From positions 62,001 through 126,000 of the forward strand of contig CAVVLN010000001.1 of the NCBI GenBank assembly GCA_963749145.1: a DNA stretch of 64,000 nt, in the 5' to 3' direction. The notes beneath the pieces were generated by a model that was not told where the DNA came from, did not search any database, and was given only the letters and a program-made list of their open reading frames with translations. Of this stretch, positions 51,686 through 60,918 are shown piece by piece (within the stretch, counting starts at the first letter, position 1; the number at the start of each line of letters is the position of its first letter). This stretch comes from JASHPR01 sp963749145 (GTDB lineage Bacteria; Actinomycetota; Actinomycetes; Streptosporangiales; Streptosporangiaceae). Made by a program: the position numbers and the translations under genes.

Positions 51686-52720
51686 ATGCCTGCTTCCGGG
51701 AGCGCCGGGCCCACGCCGGTGACGGTGATCATCGGAGACGAGGAACTGCTGGTGGAGCGGGCCGTGCTGGCCGTCGTGGCGGATGTCACCGCCGCCCCCG
51801 ACCCGGGGGGCCCGGCCGCCGCTGAACGCCCCGATGCTGACGGCCCAGGCGCCCCCGAGCCACCCGACGTGCACGACGCCCGGGCCGTCGACCTGAAGCC
51901 GGGCGACCTGTCCGGCCTGACCGCGCCTTCGCTGTTCGGCGGTGACTGCCTGGTCATCGTCAGGTCCGTGCAGGACGCCACCAAGGACGTCGCGGCGGAA
52001 CTGGCCCGTCAGGCGGCCGCCGCGGGACCCGGCGTGCGCCTCGTGCTGACGCATTCCGGCGGGGCCAAGAACAAGGCGTTGCTGGCCGACCTGACGGCTC
52101 GGGGGGCGACGAGGATTGAATGTCCGGCGGTCCGGCGTTTCGGCGAGCGGCTGGACTTCCTGCGCGGGGAGTTTGCCCGGGCCGGCCGCAAGGCCGACGA
52201 CGGAGGGCTGCGCGCGCTGCTCGACGCGGTCGGCACCGACCTGCGGGATCTGGCGGCGGCGTGCAGCCAGCTTGCGGCCGACACCACCGGAGTGATCAAT
52301 CAGCCGGTGGTAGCGCGTTATTACCGGGGCCGGGCGGAGGCGACCGGGTTCACGGTGGCCGACCGGGCGGTTGAGGGGAAGCTGGCCGAGGCGCTGGAGC
52401 AACTGCGCTGGGCCCTGGCCACCGGCGTCTCGCCGGTGCTGATCACCAGCGCCCTGGCCCAGGGCGTCCGGGCCCTCGGCCGGGTCGGCACGGCCCCGCG
52501 GGTCCGCGGGTCCGATGCGCTGGCCGCCGAGCTCGGCATGCCGCCGTGGAAGGTTGACCGGGTGCGCCATCAGTTGCGGGGCTGGACGGCGGAAGGCGTA
52601 GCCCGTGCCCACGGCGTGGTCGCTCAGGTGGATGCGCAGGTCAAGGGCGAGGGTGCCAGCCCGGGTTACGCGCTGGAATGGGCGATCACCGAGATCGTGG
52701 CCTGCCGCTCGGGAAGCTGA
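51686..52720 (+). CDS. holA: DNA polymerase III delta subunit
   Basis: 344 residues; the clamp-loader subunit that opens the beta ring. N-terminus VTVIIGDEELLVERAVLAVV, then LFGGDCLVIVRSVQDATKDV and DAVGTDLRDLAAACSQLAAD, with QLRWALATGVSPVLITSALA at the C-terminal domain. ATG 51686 preferred; an upstream in-frame extension to 51596 has no support. A Pro/Asp-rich linker (about residues 40-60) is longer than normal. Confidence 0.92.
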   Translation: MPASGSAGPTPVTVIIGDEELLVERAVLAVVADVTAAPDPGGPAAAERPDADGPGAPEPPDVHDARAVDLKPGDLSGLTAPSLFGGDCLVIVRSVQDATKDVAAELARQAAAAGPGVRLVLTHSGGAKNKALLADLTARGATRIECPAVRRFGERLDFLRGEFARAGRKADDGGLRALLDAVGTDLRDLAAACSQLAADTTGVINQPVVARYYRGRAEATGFTVADRAVEGKLAEALEQLRWALATGVSPVLITSALAQGVRALGRVGTAPRVRGSDALAAELGMPPWKVDRVRHQLRGWTAEGVARAHGVVAQVDAQVKGEGASPGYALEWAITEIVACRSGS

Positions 52721-52857
52721 CGGGCTCAGGCTCGCCGCCAAGGCGCGCGGCCGGTGCGTCCGTCAGTCATCGGCTCGCGGTCAGCCGCGCGCGAGCGGCC
52801 GCGGTGCCGGTCGGGTCAGCCGTCGGGGTGCGCCGGCCGCGGGGCGCGTCAGGGGGG

Positions 52858-52904
52858 GTGCGTCAGCTGTCGGGTGCGTCAGCTGTCGGTGCGTCAGCTG
52901 TGAG
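52858..52904. repeat. 15-16 bp tandem repeat at the rpsT 3' end, 3 copies
   Basis: GTGCGTCAGCTGTCGG occurs at 52858 and 52874, then a diverged copy at 52889 that contains the rpsT stop codon (TCA on this strand, 52894-52896). Extra copies therefore duplicate the last bases of rpsT. Confidence 0.82.
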
Positions 52905-53163
52905 CCATCTGGTCGGCGCGCTTGGCGATCGCCGACTTCCGGTTGGCGGCCTGGTTCTTGTGGATGACGCCCTTGCTGGCCGCCTTGTCCAGCTTGACGT
53001 ACGCGGCCCGCATGGCCTGCGTGGCCTTCTCCTCGTCGCCCGCGTCCGCGGCCTGGCGGAACTGCCTGACCGACGTCTTCAGCGCCGACTTGACCGCCTT
53101 GTTGCGCTGGCGCGCCTTCTCGTTCTGCTTGTTGCGCTTGATCTGGGACTTGATATTCGCCAC
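52894..53163 (-). CDS. rpsT: 30S ribosomal protein S20
   Basis: 89 residues, ANIKSQIKRNKQNEKARQRN then KGVIHKNQAANRKSAIAKRA. GTG start at 53163 with AGTGAGG upstream. It lies between holA and lepA on the opposite strand, as in most actinobacteria. Confidence 0.97.
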   Translation of the reverse strand: MANIKSQIKRNKQNEKARQRNKAVKSALKTSVRQFRQAADAGDEEKATQAMRAAYVKLDKAASKGVIHKNQAANRKSAIAKRADQMAHS

Positions 53164-53834
53164 GCGTGTGCCTCACTAGAGAGCTGGTCAGCTTGGTCAG
53201 GTATGCCCGCCGCGCCGAAACGGCGGCGTCGCAGCCGGCAGGCCAGATGCGGGCGTGCGGGCAGGCGCCTGCCAAGGATATCCGAGAGCAGGCCGACCGC
53301 TCAAACCGGCCGCCGCCGTCCACCACGCTCACGATCGGCGCCTCGTCGTGTCGTCGGCCCAGCCGACGGTGAGGTTCGGGATCCCGGCGGCCGGGCCCGT
53401 CGCGCGGCGATCATCCGCGACGTCGCCTTGATCCGCTAGCACGGACGATTCTCGGTCGCTATGGCCGACGTGGGCCCGTGCTAACGGATCATGACCGGTG
53501 GACGGTTCTTGCGGAGGCTCGGGATGGCCTGAACCCGCCGATTCCTGGCCGGCGGGTTCCAGGCCTGACGCCGGACACCCGGGCCGGAATTCGGACGGGC
53601 CGCGAGGCCGGGTGTGGTGACCCGAAATGCGGCCCGGGCCGAACTAGCGCCCGACGGGCCACCCGGCCGACCAACTCAGTCCGACATAAAGGGCATAATC
53701 TCGTTACGATCCAGGCCTGCAATAGTGTGGATGGTCCGCCGCTGATTAAACAGCGACAGCGCTGGCGCCAGCCACGCTGAAAGGCCCGCGCGTCCGAAAC
53801 CACGCGGGGTGGTTGGCTGGGCCGGGGGAGGGCG
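53164..53834. other. Long intergenic region rpsT-lepA with an inverted repeat
   Basis: No supported gene. An 18-base inverted repeat with two mismatches is at 53429-53446 and 53474-53491 (core TGATCCG-TAGCACGG). An AT-richer stretch at 53690-53760 with TTACGA and TAGTGT could contain the lepA promoter. Confidence 0.5.
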
Positions 53835-53959
53835 GCTGGGGCGGGGGCCGGTGTGGCGGGCTGAGGCGGGGGCCGGTGTGGCGGGCTGAGGCGGGGGCCG
53901 GTGTGGCGGGCTGGGGCGGGGGCCGGTGTGGCGGGCTGGGGCGGGGCCGGCGTGGCTGC
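53835..53959. repeat. 25-bp G-rich tandem repeat, 5 copies, upstream of lepA
   Basis: Unit GCTGAGGCGGGGGCCGGTGT plus GGCGG begins at 53835, 53860, 53885, 53910 and 53935, exact 25-base period. The + strand is dense in G runs (GGCGGGGG, GGCGGG) and could form G-quadruplexes in the lepA leader or promoter. Confidence 0.92.
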
Positions 53960-54017
53960 TGGCGCCGGCATCGGCCCGAGCATGCGACCATAGGCCCGAA
54001 CCGGACTGTAACCAACG

Positions 54018-55949
54018 ATGACCTGGCGGATGCCCGTGCCACCTATGCCCGAGCCGAGAACGGCCGAGCCAGCCATGCCCGAGCCGGGGCGTACCGATCA
54101 GGCGGTGATCCGCAACTTCTGCATCATCGCCCACATCGATCACGGTAAGTCGACGCTCGCGGACCGGATGCTGCAGCTCACCGGCGTCGTGGACGAACGG
54201 CAGATGCGCGCGCAGTACCTGGACCGGATGGACATCGAGCGCGAGCGCGGCATCACGATCAAGAGCCAGGCCGTCCGCCTGCCCTGGCGGGGCCGGGACG
54301 GCCGCCAGTACGTGCTGAACCTGATCGACACTCCCGGGCACGTCGACTTCTCCTACGAGGTGTCACGGTCGCTGGCCGCCTGCGAGGGAGCGGTCCTGCT
54401 GGTGGACGCCGCGCAGGGCATCGAGGCGCAGACGCTGGCCAACCTGTACCTGGCACTGGACGCGGACCTGCACGTCATCCCCGTGCTGAACAAGATCGAC
54501 CTGCCGGCGGCTGAGCCGGAGAAGTACGCGGCGGAGATCGCCGGCGTGATCGGCTGCGACCCGGCCGACGTGCTCCAGGTCTCGGCCAAGACCGGCGAGG
54601 GCGTGACCGACCTGCTGAACACGGTCGTGGACCAGGTCCCGGCCCCGGACGGCGACCTCGACGCCCCGGCCCGGGCCATGATATTCGACTCGGTCTACGA
54701 CACCTACCGCGGCGTGGTCACCTACGTCCGGGTGGTGGACGGCCGCCTGTCCCGGCGCGAGAAGACGCTGATGCTGTCCACCAAGGCGGTGCACGAGACC
54801 CTCGAGGTCGGCGTGATCTCGCCGGAGCCGGTCCCGTCCGACGGCCTGGCCGCCGGCGAGGTCGGCTACCTGATCACCGGGGTGAAGGACGTGCGGCAGG
54901 CACGGGTCGGCGACACCGTGACCAGCGCCAGCAGGCCCGCGCCGGAGCCGCTGCCCGGCTACGCCCACCCCCGGCCCATGGTTTTCTCCGGCCTGTACCC
55001 GGTGGACGGCGACGATTACCCGGAACTGCGCGACGCCCTGGACAAGCTCCGGCTGAACGACGCCTCGCTGGTCTACGAGCCCGAGACCTCCACCGCGCTG
55101 GGCTTCGGCTTCCGCTGCGGGTTCCTCGGGCTGCTGCACATGGACATCGTCCGGGAGCGGCTGGAGCGGGAGTTCGACCTCACGCTGATCTCCACCGCGC
55201 CGAACGTCGTCTACCGGGTGGTGATGGAGGGGGGCGCCGAGCTGATCGTCACCAACCCGAGCGACTTCCCGGGGGGTTCCGTCGGGTCGTCCCCCCGGGC
55301 TGGCGCAGTCCCGGACGGCAAGATCAGCCAGGTCTTCGAGCCGGTGGTGCGGGCTACGGTACTGGCCCCCAGTGACTACATCGGCGCGATCATGGAGCTA
55401 TGCCAGGCCCGGCGGGGCGCCCTGCTCGGGATGGACTACCTGTCCGCCGACCGGGTGGAGATCCGCTACACCATGCCGCTGGCCGAGATCATCTTCGACT
55501 TCTTCGACCAGCTGAAGTCACGCACCCGCGGTTATGCCTCGCTGGACTACGAGCCGGCCGGCGAGCAGCAGGCCGACCTGGTCAAGGTCGACATCCTGCT
55601 GCAGGGCCAGCCGGTGGACGCCTTCAGCCAGATCGTGCACGCCGACAAGGCCCGTGAGTACGGCCTGGCGATGACGGCCAAGCTGAAGGAACTGATCCCG
55701 CGGCAGCAGTTCGAGGTGCCGATCCAGGCCGCGATCGGCTCGCGGGTGATCGCGCGCGAGAACATCCGCGCGGTGCGCAAGGACGTGCTGGCCAAGTGCT
55801 ACGGCGGTGACATCACCCGCAAGCGCAAGCTGCTGGAGAAGCAGAAGGAAGGCAAGCGCCGGATGAAGGTCATCGGGCGGGTGGAGGTGCCCCAGGAAGC
55901 CTTCGTCGCGGCCCTGTCCACCGAGCAGGGGCCCGACCGGCGGCACTGA
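54018..55949 (+). CDS. lepA: Elongation factor 4 (LepA)
   Basis: Up to 643 residues, GTPase that back-translocates or remodels ribosomes. G1 AHIDHGKSTLADRM, G2 RGITIKSQAV, G3 DTPGHVDFSYEV, G4 NKIDLP, and the EF4-specific C-terminus DVLAKCYGGDITRKRKLLEK. ATGs at 54018, 54030, 54045 and 54075 are all possible; none has a clear ribosome site. A 14-residue insertion GGSVGSSPRAGAVP sits between NPSDFP and DGKISQV and derives from a 42-bp G6/C6 element. Confidence 0.96.
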   Translation: MTWRMPVPPMPEPRTAEPAMPEPGRTDQAVIRNFCIIAHIDHGKSTLADRMLQLTGVVDERQMRAQYLDRMDIERERGITIKSQAVRLPWRGRDGRQYVLNLIDTPGHVDFSYEVSRSLAACEGAVLLVDAAQGIEAQTLANLYLALDADLHVIPVLNKIDLPAAEPEKYAAEIAGVIGCDPADVLQVSAKTGEGVTDLLNTVVDQVPAPDGDLDAPARAMIFDSVYDTYRGVVTYVRVVDGRLSRREKTLMLSTKAVHETLEVGVISPEPVPSDGLAAGEVGYLITGVKDVRQARVGDTVTSASRPAPEPLPGYAHPRPMVFSGLYPVDGDDYPELRDALDKLRLNDASLVYEPETSTALGFGFRCGFLGLLHMDIVRERLEREFDLTLISTAPNVVYRVVMEGGAELIVTNPSDFPGGSVGSSPRAGAVPDGKISQVFEPVVRATVLAPSDYIGAIMELCQARRGALLGMDYLSADRVEIRYTMPLAEIIFDFFDQLKSRTRGYASLDYEPAGEQQADLVKVDILLQGQPVDAFSQIVHADKAREYGLAMTAKLKELIPRQQFEVPIQAAIGSRVIARENIRAVRKDVLAKCYGGDITRKRKLLEKQKEGKRRMKVIGRVEVPQEAFVAALSTEQGPDRRH

Positions 55950-56015
55950 CCGGCGGCGGCTGGTGCGGCCCGGCGGCGGCTGGCGCTGCCCCGGCGAGCC
56001 CTACCCGGCCCCGGC

Positions 56016-56507
56016 CTACCCGGCCGACCGGAACATGGCCACCGCCGCCACGATCAGCAGGGCGATCAGCAGCAGCACCGAGGCCCCGATCCAGCCGAGC
56101 GTCAGGCCCGCCGTGGCCAGGCCTGCCCCGCGCTCACCGGTGCGGCGGATCTCACGGCGAGCCAGGTGACCGAGCACGATGGCCGGGATCGTGCTGAGAA
56201 AAGCGGTGAACGGCTGGCCCAGGCCGCAGGCCAGCGCGGCGACCGCGAGAGTGTTGGTCCGGACCGGGACGGGCCAAACGGGCGCCGCGGCGGCCCCGCC
56301 CGGCAGGTCGGCGGTGATCACCGCCAGGTCGCCCAGCGTCCGCGCGTTCAGCGCATGGTGGGTCCTTGTGTCGTACTCGTCCTTGGTCAGCCTGCCCTCG
56401 ACGAAGCCGGCCTTCAGCACGTCGACAGCGCGCTCCCGGTCGGCCGTGGACGCCAGCAGGTAACCCGCGCCACGCGCGGGAAGCCCGTGCCCAGGCATCG
56501 CCGTCAT
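56016..56507 (-). CDS. DUF1707 and DUF4190 domain membrane protein
   Basis: 163 residues. The N-terminal DUF1707 (STADRERAVDVLKAGFVEGR, LTKDEYDTRTHHAL) is followed by two membrane helices of the DUF4190 type (LAVAALACGLGQPFTAFLST; LGWIGASVLLLIALLIVAAV). ATG 56507 follows GGAGGTGTCG. Function unknown; common in actinomycetes. Confidence 0.83.
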   Translation of the reverse strand: MTAMPGHGLPARGAGYLLASTADRERAVDVLKAGFVEGRLTKDEYDTRTHHALNARTLGDLAVITADLPGGAAAAPVWPVPVRTNTLAVAALACGLGQPFTAFLSTIPAIVLGHLARREIRRTGERGAGLATAGLTLGWIGASVLLLIALLIVAAVAMFRSAG

Positions 56508-56611
56508 CGACACCTCCAGCCCCGATGCCGCCAGCTTAACCCGGCCCAGCGGGCTCGGGATCCCGCCGATGCCGGTTCGACCTGTGCCGGGACCCGGGCT
56601 ACGGTGCGGAT

Positions 56612-57835
56612 GTGACCCCAGGCCCGCCACCGGAGGGCGAGCCCGTCCCGGCCGATGCGACGCTGCCGCCCGCCGCGCTGGCCGGGCTGGGCCAGCGCCC
56701 GTTCGGCGTCTACGTGCACGTGCCGTTCTGCGTGACTCGCTGCGGCTACTGCGACTTCAACACCTACACCGCCGCGGAACTGGGCCACGGCGCCGGCCGG
56801 GACACCTACGCCGCGCAGGCCATCGCGGAGATCCGGCTGGCCCGGCGGGTGCTCGGCGACGGCGCGCCGCGCGTCGGCACGGTGTTCTTCGGCGGGGGGA
56901 CGCCGACGCTGCTGCCGCCCGCCGACCTGGCCGCGATCCTGGCCGCGATCGACGCCGAGTTCGGCCTCGCGCCCGGGGCCGAGGTGACCGCGGAGGCGAA
57001 CCCGGAGAGCATCGACCAGCGATCCCTGGCCGGCCTGCGCGCGGGCGGGTTCACCCGGATCTCGATCGGCATGCAGAGCGCGGTCAGCCGGGTGCTGGGC
57101 GTGCTGGACCGCCAGCATGAGCCAGGGCGGCCGCAGCGCTGCGTCGCATGGGCCCGCTCGGCCGGATTCGAGCACGTCAGCCTGGACCTGATCTACGGCA
57201 CCCCGGGCGAGAGCGACGCGGACTGGCTCCGGTCGCTGCGCAGCGCGGTGGACGCCGGGCCCGACCACATCTCCGGGTACGCGCTGATCGTGGAGCCGGG
57301 CACGAGACTGGCCGCGCGGATCCGCCGCGGTGAGCTGTCCCCGCCGGACGACGACGTCATGGCCGACCGGTACCTGGCCGCCGACGACCTGCTGTCCGCC
57401 GCCGGCCTGCGCTGGTACGAGGTCTCCAACTGGGCCGCGTCGCCGGGCGCGATGTGCCGGCACAACCTGCTCTACTGGACCGGCGGTGACTGGTGGGGCA
57501 TCGGGCCGGGCGCGCACAGCCACGTCGGCGGGACCCGGTGGTGGAACGTGCGGCACCCGGCCGCCTACGCCGCGCGCATCGCCGCGGGCGTCAGCCCCGG
57601 GCAGGGGCGTGAGATCCTGACCGCGGCCGAGCGCAGGACCGAGCGGATCATGTTGCTGACCCGGCTGGCGGCCGGCTGCCCGCTGGGTGAGCTGGCACCG
57701 GCCGGGCGCGCCGCGGCGCAGGCCGCCGTGTCCGGCGGGCTCGCGGATCCGGCCGCGCACGCCGGGGGAAGGGTGGTGCTGACGCCGCCCGGCCGGCTGC
57801 TGGCCGACGCGGTGATCCGCGGGCTCACCGACTGA
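56612..57835 (+). CDS. hemW: Heme chaperone HemW (radical SAM)
   Basis: 407 residues. HemN-like radical-SAM motif VPFCVTRCGYCDFNTY, with VFFGGGTPTLLPP and ISIGMQSAV. HemW lacks the coproporphyrinogen-binding Cys of true HemN and hands heme to respiratory enzymes. Conserved position between lepA and hrcA. GTG 56612. Confidence 0.93.
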   Translation: MTPGPPPEGEPVPADATLPPAALAGLGQRPFGVYVHVPFCVTRCGYCDFNTYTAAELGHGAGRDTYAAQAIAEIRLARRVLGDGAPRVGTVFFGGGTPTLLPPADLAAILAAIDAEFGLAPGAEVTAEANPESIDQRSLAGLRAGGFTRISIGMQSAVSRVLGVLDRQHEPGRPQRCVAWARSAGFEHVSLDLIYGTPGESDADWLRSLRSAVDAGPDHISGYALIVEPGTRLAARIRRGELSPPDDDVMADRYLAADDLLSAAGLRWYEVSNWAASPGAMCRHNLLYWTGGDWWGIGPGAHSHVGGTRWWNVRHPAAYAARIAAGVSPGQGREILTAAERRTERIMLLTRLAAGCPLGELAPAGRAAAQAAVSGGLADPAAHAGGRVVLTPPGRLLADAVIRGLTD

Positions 57836-57880
57836 GCGGCCGCGGGACAACCGCCTGGCGCGCCCTCGGCTAGCGCGCGG

Positions 57881-58573
57881 CTAGCGGACGATCGTGGCGC
57901 ACAGCCAGGCCGGGATGCGGTAGTACAGGCCGCGGTAGGCCCGGGCGCCGGCCCGGATCACGTAGCCCAGGGTGGCCAGCCACAGCACGGCGGCCAGCGC
58001 CACCCCTATCGCGAGCGCGAGGTTCAGGCTGTCCAGGGCCAGCATCGCGCCCAGGATGAACACGCACAGCGTGTAGAGGAGCGCGGTGACCGACAGGCTC
58101 AGCGCCTGGGCCGTGTGGTAGCGGACGAAGTCCGACGACCGCCTCTTGACCAGGAACAGGACCAGCGGGAGCACGGGGCCGAGGAACGGCACGCCGAGAT
58201 AGCCGAGCATGGCCAGGCGCTCGTCGTCCGGCGCCGCGGAGGCGGCCGGGTCCTCCGGAGCGGGCAGGTGACCGAGACCGGCGGGATCCTCGCGTTCCTG
58301 GGTCGCGATCTGCGACCATTCCTGCTCCTGCGGCCTGCCCGGGGCGGCGCCGGGGGCAGGCCCCGGCCACGGGGCGCGGCTCGCCGGCCAGCGGCCCGGA
58401 TCGGCCGGCCGCCGCGGCGGGTCGGCGGCCACGGGGTCCTGCGGCCCGGTGTGCCATTGCTGGCCGGCCGGGCGGTAACCCTCGTCGGCCGGGGGCAGAG
58501 CGTCGAGGGGCTCCGCCGAAGGTGGCCCGGACGACGGCCACTCCTGGCCTGCCTGCGGTGGGTTGCTGGTCAT
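57881..58573 (-). CDS. DUF4870 membrane protein with disordered N-terminus
   Basis: 230 residues: 110 residues of Pro/Ala/Gln-rich low complexity, then the DUF4870 core (DERLAMLGYLGVPFLGPVLP, KRRSSDFVRYHTAQALSLSV) with three to four membrane helices. ATG 58573. It is divergent to hrcA; the promoter regions share about 150 bases. Confidence 0.8.
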   Translation of the reverse strand: MTSNPPQAGQEWPSSGPPSAEPLDALPPADEGYRPAGQQWHTGPQDPVAADPPRRPADPGRWPASRAPWPGPAPGAAPGRPQEQEWSQIATQEREDPAGLGHLPAPEDPAASAAPDDERLAMLGYLGVPFLGPVLPLVLFLVKRRSSDFVRYHTAQALSLSVTALLYTLCVFILGAMLALDSLNLALAIGVALAAVLWLATLGYVIRAGARAYRGLYYRIPAWLCATIVR

Positions 58574-58685
58574 GAGATCTGGACCGTCCTACCCTTCCTC
58601 GCTATCACGCTAGACAATGACTGCGGCGAGTGCGAAATCGGCCGTGACGATCGTGCTCCATCCCAGTATCCTTCCCGCCATAGAC

Positions 58686-58712
58686 TTGGCACTCGTGATA
58701 GCGGAGTGCCAG
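58686..58712 (+). promoter_or_regulatory. CIRCE operator of hrcA-dnaJ
   Basis: TTGGCACTC, nine bases (GTGATAGCG), GAGTGCCAG. This is the inverted repeat bound by HrcA (consensus TTAGCACTC-N9-GAGTGCTAA), 13 bases before the hrcA GTG, so it predicts autorepression of hrcA and dnaJ. Confidence 0.95.
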
Positions 58713-58724
58713 GGAGGTGAGCAC

Positions 58725-59738
58725 GTGCTCGACGACCGGAAGTTGGCGGTGCTGCGCGCCATCGTCGAGGACTATGTGTCCACCAATGAGCCGGTTGGTT
58801 CCAAGGCCCTCGTCGACCGGCACAGCCTGGACGTCTCCCCGGCGACCATCCGCAATGATATGGCGGTCCTAGAGGAACAGGGCTTCATTGTGCAGCCGCA
58901 CACGAGCGCGGGTCGCGTGCCGACCGACAAGGGCTACCGGCTGTTCGTCGACCGGTTGTCCGGGGTCAGGCCGTTTTCGGCCGCGGAGCGCCGGGCGATC
59001 GAGACATTCCTGGCCGGCGCCTACGACCTCGACGACGTGGTGATGCGGACCGTGCGGCTGCTCGCGCAGCTGACCCGGCAGGTGGCCGTGGTCCAGTACC
59101 CGTCGCTGACCCGGTCCTCGGTGCGGCACATCGAGCTCGTGCCGCTGAGCGAGCAGCGGCTGCTGCTGGTGCTGATCACCGACACCGGGCGGGTGGAGCA
59201 GCGCGTGGTCGACCTGCCCGGCCGGATCGACGAGGATTCGATCACCCAGCTGCGGGCGGTGCTGAACGCGTGCCTCGACGGGCGGAAGCTGACCGAGGTG
59301 ACGATGGTGGTCAGCGAGCTTCCCGACCGGGTGAGCCCGGCCGAGCGCGCGAACGCGGCCTCGGTGTTCTCGGTGATCCTGGAGACTCTGGTGGAGCGGC
59401 ACGAGGAGCGGGTGGTGGTCGGCGGCGCGGCCAACCTGACCGCGGCCGACTTCGCCCAGGGCCTGCACGAGGTCCTGGAGGCCCTGGAGGAGCAGGTCGT
59501 GCTCATACGGCTGCTCGGCGAGTCCGGCGATCAGGAATCGCTGACGGTACGGATCGGTTCAGAGAACGAGGTTCAGGGGCTGCGGAGCACATCCCTGGTC
59601 GCGACGGGCTACGGCTCGGGCGAGCAGGCGCTGGCGAAGCTGGGCGTGCTCGGCCCGACCCGGATGGATTACCCGACGGCGATGGGAGCGGTGCGCGCGG
59701 TGGCACGGTACGTGGGCCAGATCCTGGCGGAGTCATAG
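58725..59738 (+). CDS. hrcA: Heat-shock repressor HrcA
   Basis: 337 residues. Winged-helix N-terminus LDDRKLAVLRAIVEDYVSTN and GSKALVDRHSLDVSPATIRN, then the GAF-like dimerisation core. GTG 58725 follows AGGGAGGTGA; an upstream extension to 58617 would run through the CIRCE element and is rejected. Co-transcribed with dnaJ, three bases downstream. Confidence 0.95.
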   Translation: MLDDRKLAVLRAIVEDYVSTNEPVGSKALVDRHSLDVSPATIRNDMAVLEEQGFIVQPHTSAGRVPTDKGYRLFVDRLSGVRPFSAAERRAIETFLAGAYDLDDVVMRTVRLLAQLTRQVAVVQYPSLTRSSVRHIELVPLSEQRLLLVLITDTGRVEQRVVDLPGRIDEDSITQLRAVLNACLDGRKLTEVTMVVSELPDRVSPAERANAASVFSVILETLVERHEERVVVGGAANLTAADFAQGLHEVLEALEEQVVLIRLLGESGDQESLTVRIGSENEVQGLRSTSLVATGYGSGEQALAKLGVLGPTRMDYPTAMGAVRAVARYVGQILAES

Positions 59739-59741
59739 GGG

Positions 59742-60878
59742 ATGCGGGTGGCGAACGACTACTACGGCATCCTCGGCGTGCGGCGCGACGCCGATCAGGA
59801 CGAGATCAAGAAGGCCTATCGCCGCCTGGCCCGGGAGCTGCATCCCGACGTCAACCCGGATCCGCAGACCCAGGAGCGGTTCAAGGAGATCACCCAGGCC
59901 TACGAGGTGCTGTCCGACCCGGGCAAGCGCCAGATGTACGACCTGGGCGCCGATCCCTTCGCGCAGGCCGGGGCGAGCCCGGGCGGCTTCGGGGCCGGGT
60001 TCCCGTTCAGCGACATCATGGACGCGTTCTTCGGCGCCGGGGCGGGCAGCCGCGGGCCGCGCAGCCGGGCCCGGCGGGGCCGGAACGCGACCATCCGGGT
60101 CGAGCTCGACCTGGCCGAGTGCGCCTTCGGCACGACCAGGGACCTGGTGGTGGACACCGCGGTCGTCTGCCCGAACTGCTCGGGCGAGGGCACCGCGCCG
60201 GGCACCCACCCGGAGACCTGCGATGTCTGCAACGGCCGCGGCGAGGTGAGCCAGGTCACCCGGTCGTTCCTCGGCCAGGTGATGGCGACCAGGCCGTGCC
60301 CGGCCTGCGGCGGGTTCGGCACGGTGATCCGCCGGCCCTGCTCGGAATGCGACGGCGAGGGCCGGGTCAGGACCCGGCGCACGATCAAGGTGCGGATCCC
60401 GGCCGGCGTGGAGGACGGCACGCACATCCAGCTGGCGGGCGAGGGCGAGACCGGGCCCGGCGGCGGCCCGGCCGGCGACCTGTTCCTGGAGATCGTGCAA
60501 CGGCCGCACCCGATCTTCGAGCGGCAGGGCGACGACCTGCACTGCACGGTGACGATCCCGATGGCGGCCGCGGCGCTCGGGGCGACGTTCCAGGTCCAGA
60601 CCCTGGACGGCCCGGCCGACGTGGACGTCCGGCCCGGCACCCAGTCCGGCCAGGCCATCCCGCTGTACGGGCAGGGCACGGCCCACCTGAACGCCTCCGG
60701 CCGCGGCGACCTGCTCATCCACGTGACCGTGGAGACGCCGACCAAGCTGGAGCCGGAACAGGAAGCGCTGCTGCGCGAGCTGGCCCGGCTGCGCGGTGAG
60801 GAGTCCCCGCCGGGCAAGTTCGCCCCCGGGCAGCAGGGCTTCTTCTCCCGGCTCCGCGACGCGTTCAACGGCCGCTGA
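59742..60878 (+). CDS. dnaJ: Chaperone DnaJ
   Basis: 378 residues. J domain with LHPDVNPDP, Gly/Phe-rich linker (GGFGAGFPF), four zinc motifs CPNCSGEG, CDVCNGRG, CPACGGFG and CSECDGEG, and a C-terminal substrate-binding domain. It works with DnaK. HrcA-regulated operon. Confidence 0.96.
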   Translation: MRVANDYYGILGVRRDADQDEIKKAYRRLARELHPDVNPDPQTQERFKEITQAYEVLSDPGKRQMYDLGADPFAQAGASPGGFGAGFPFSDIMDAFFGAGAGSRGPRSRARRGRNATIRVELDLAECAFGTTRDLVVDTAVVCPNCSGEGTAPGTHPETCDVCNGRGEVSQVTRSFLGQVMATRPCPACGGFGTVIRRPCSECDGEGRVRTRRTIKVRIPAGVEDGTHIQLAGEGETGPGGGPAGDLFLEIVQRPHPIFERQGDDLHCTVTIPMAAAALGATFQVQTLDGPADVDVRPGTQSGQAIPLYGQGTAHLNASGRGDLLIHVTVETPTKLEPEQEALLRELARLRGEESPPGKFAPGQQGFFSRLRDAFNGR

Positions 60879-60918
60879 CCGCCCGCACCGCCACTACGAC
60901 CGCCAAGGGACCTTAACG

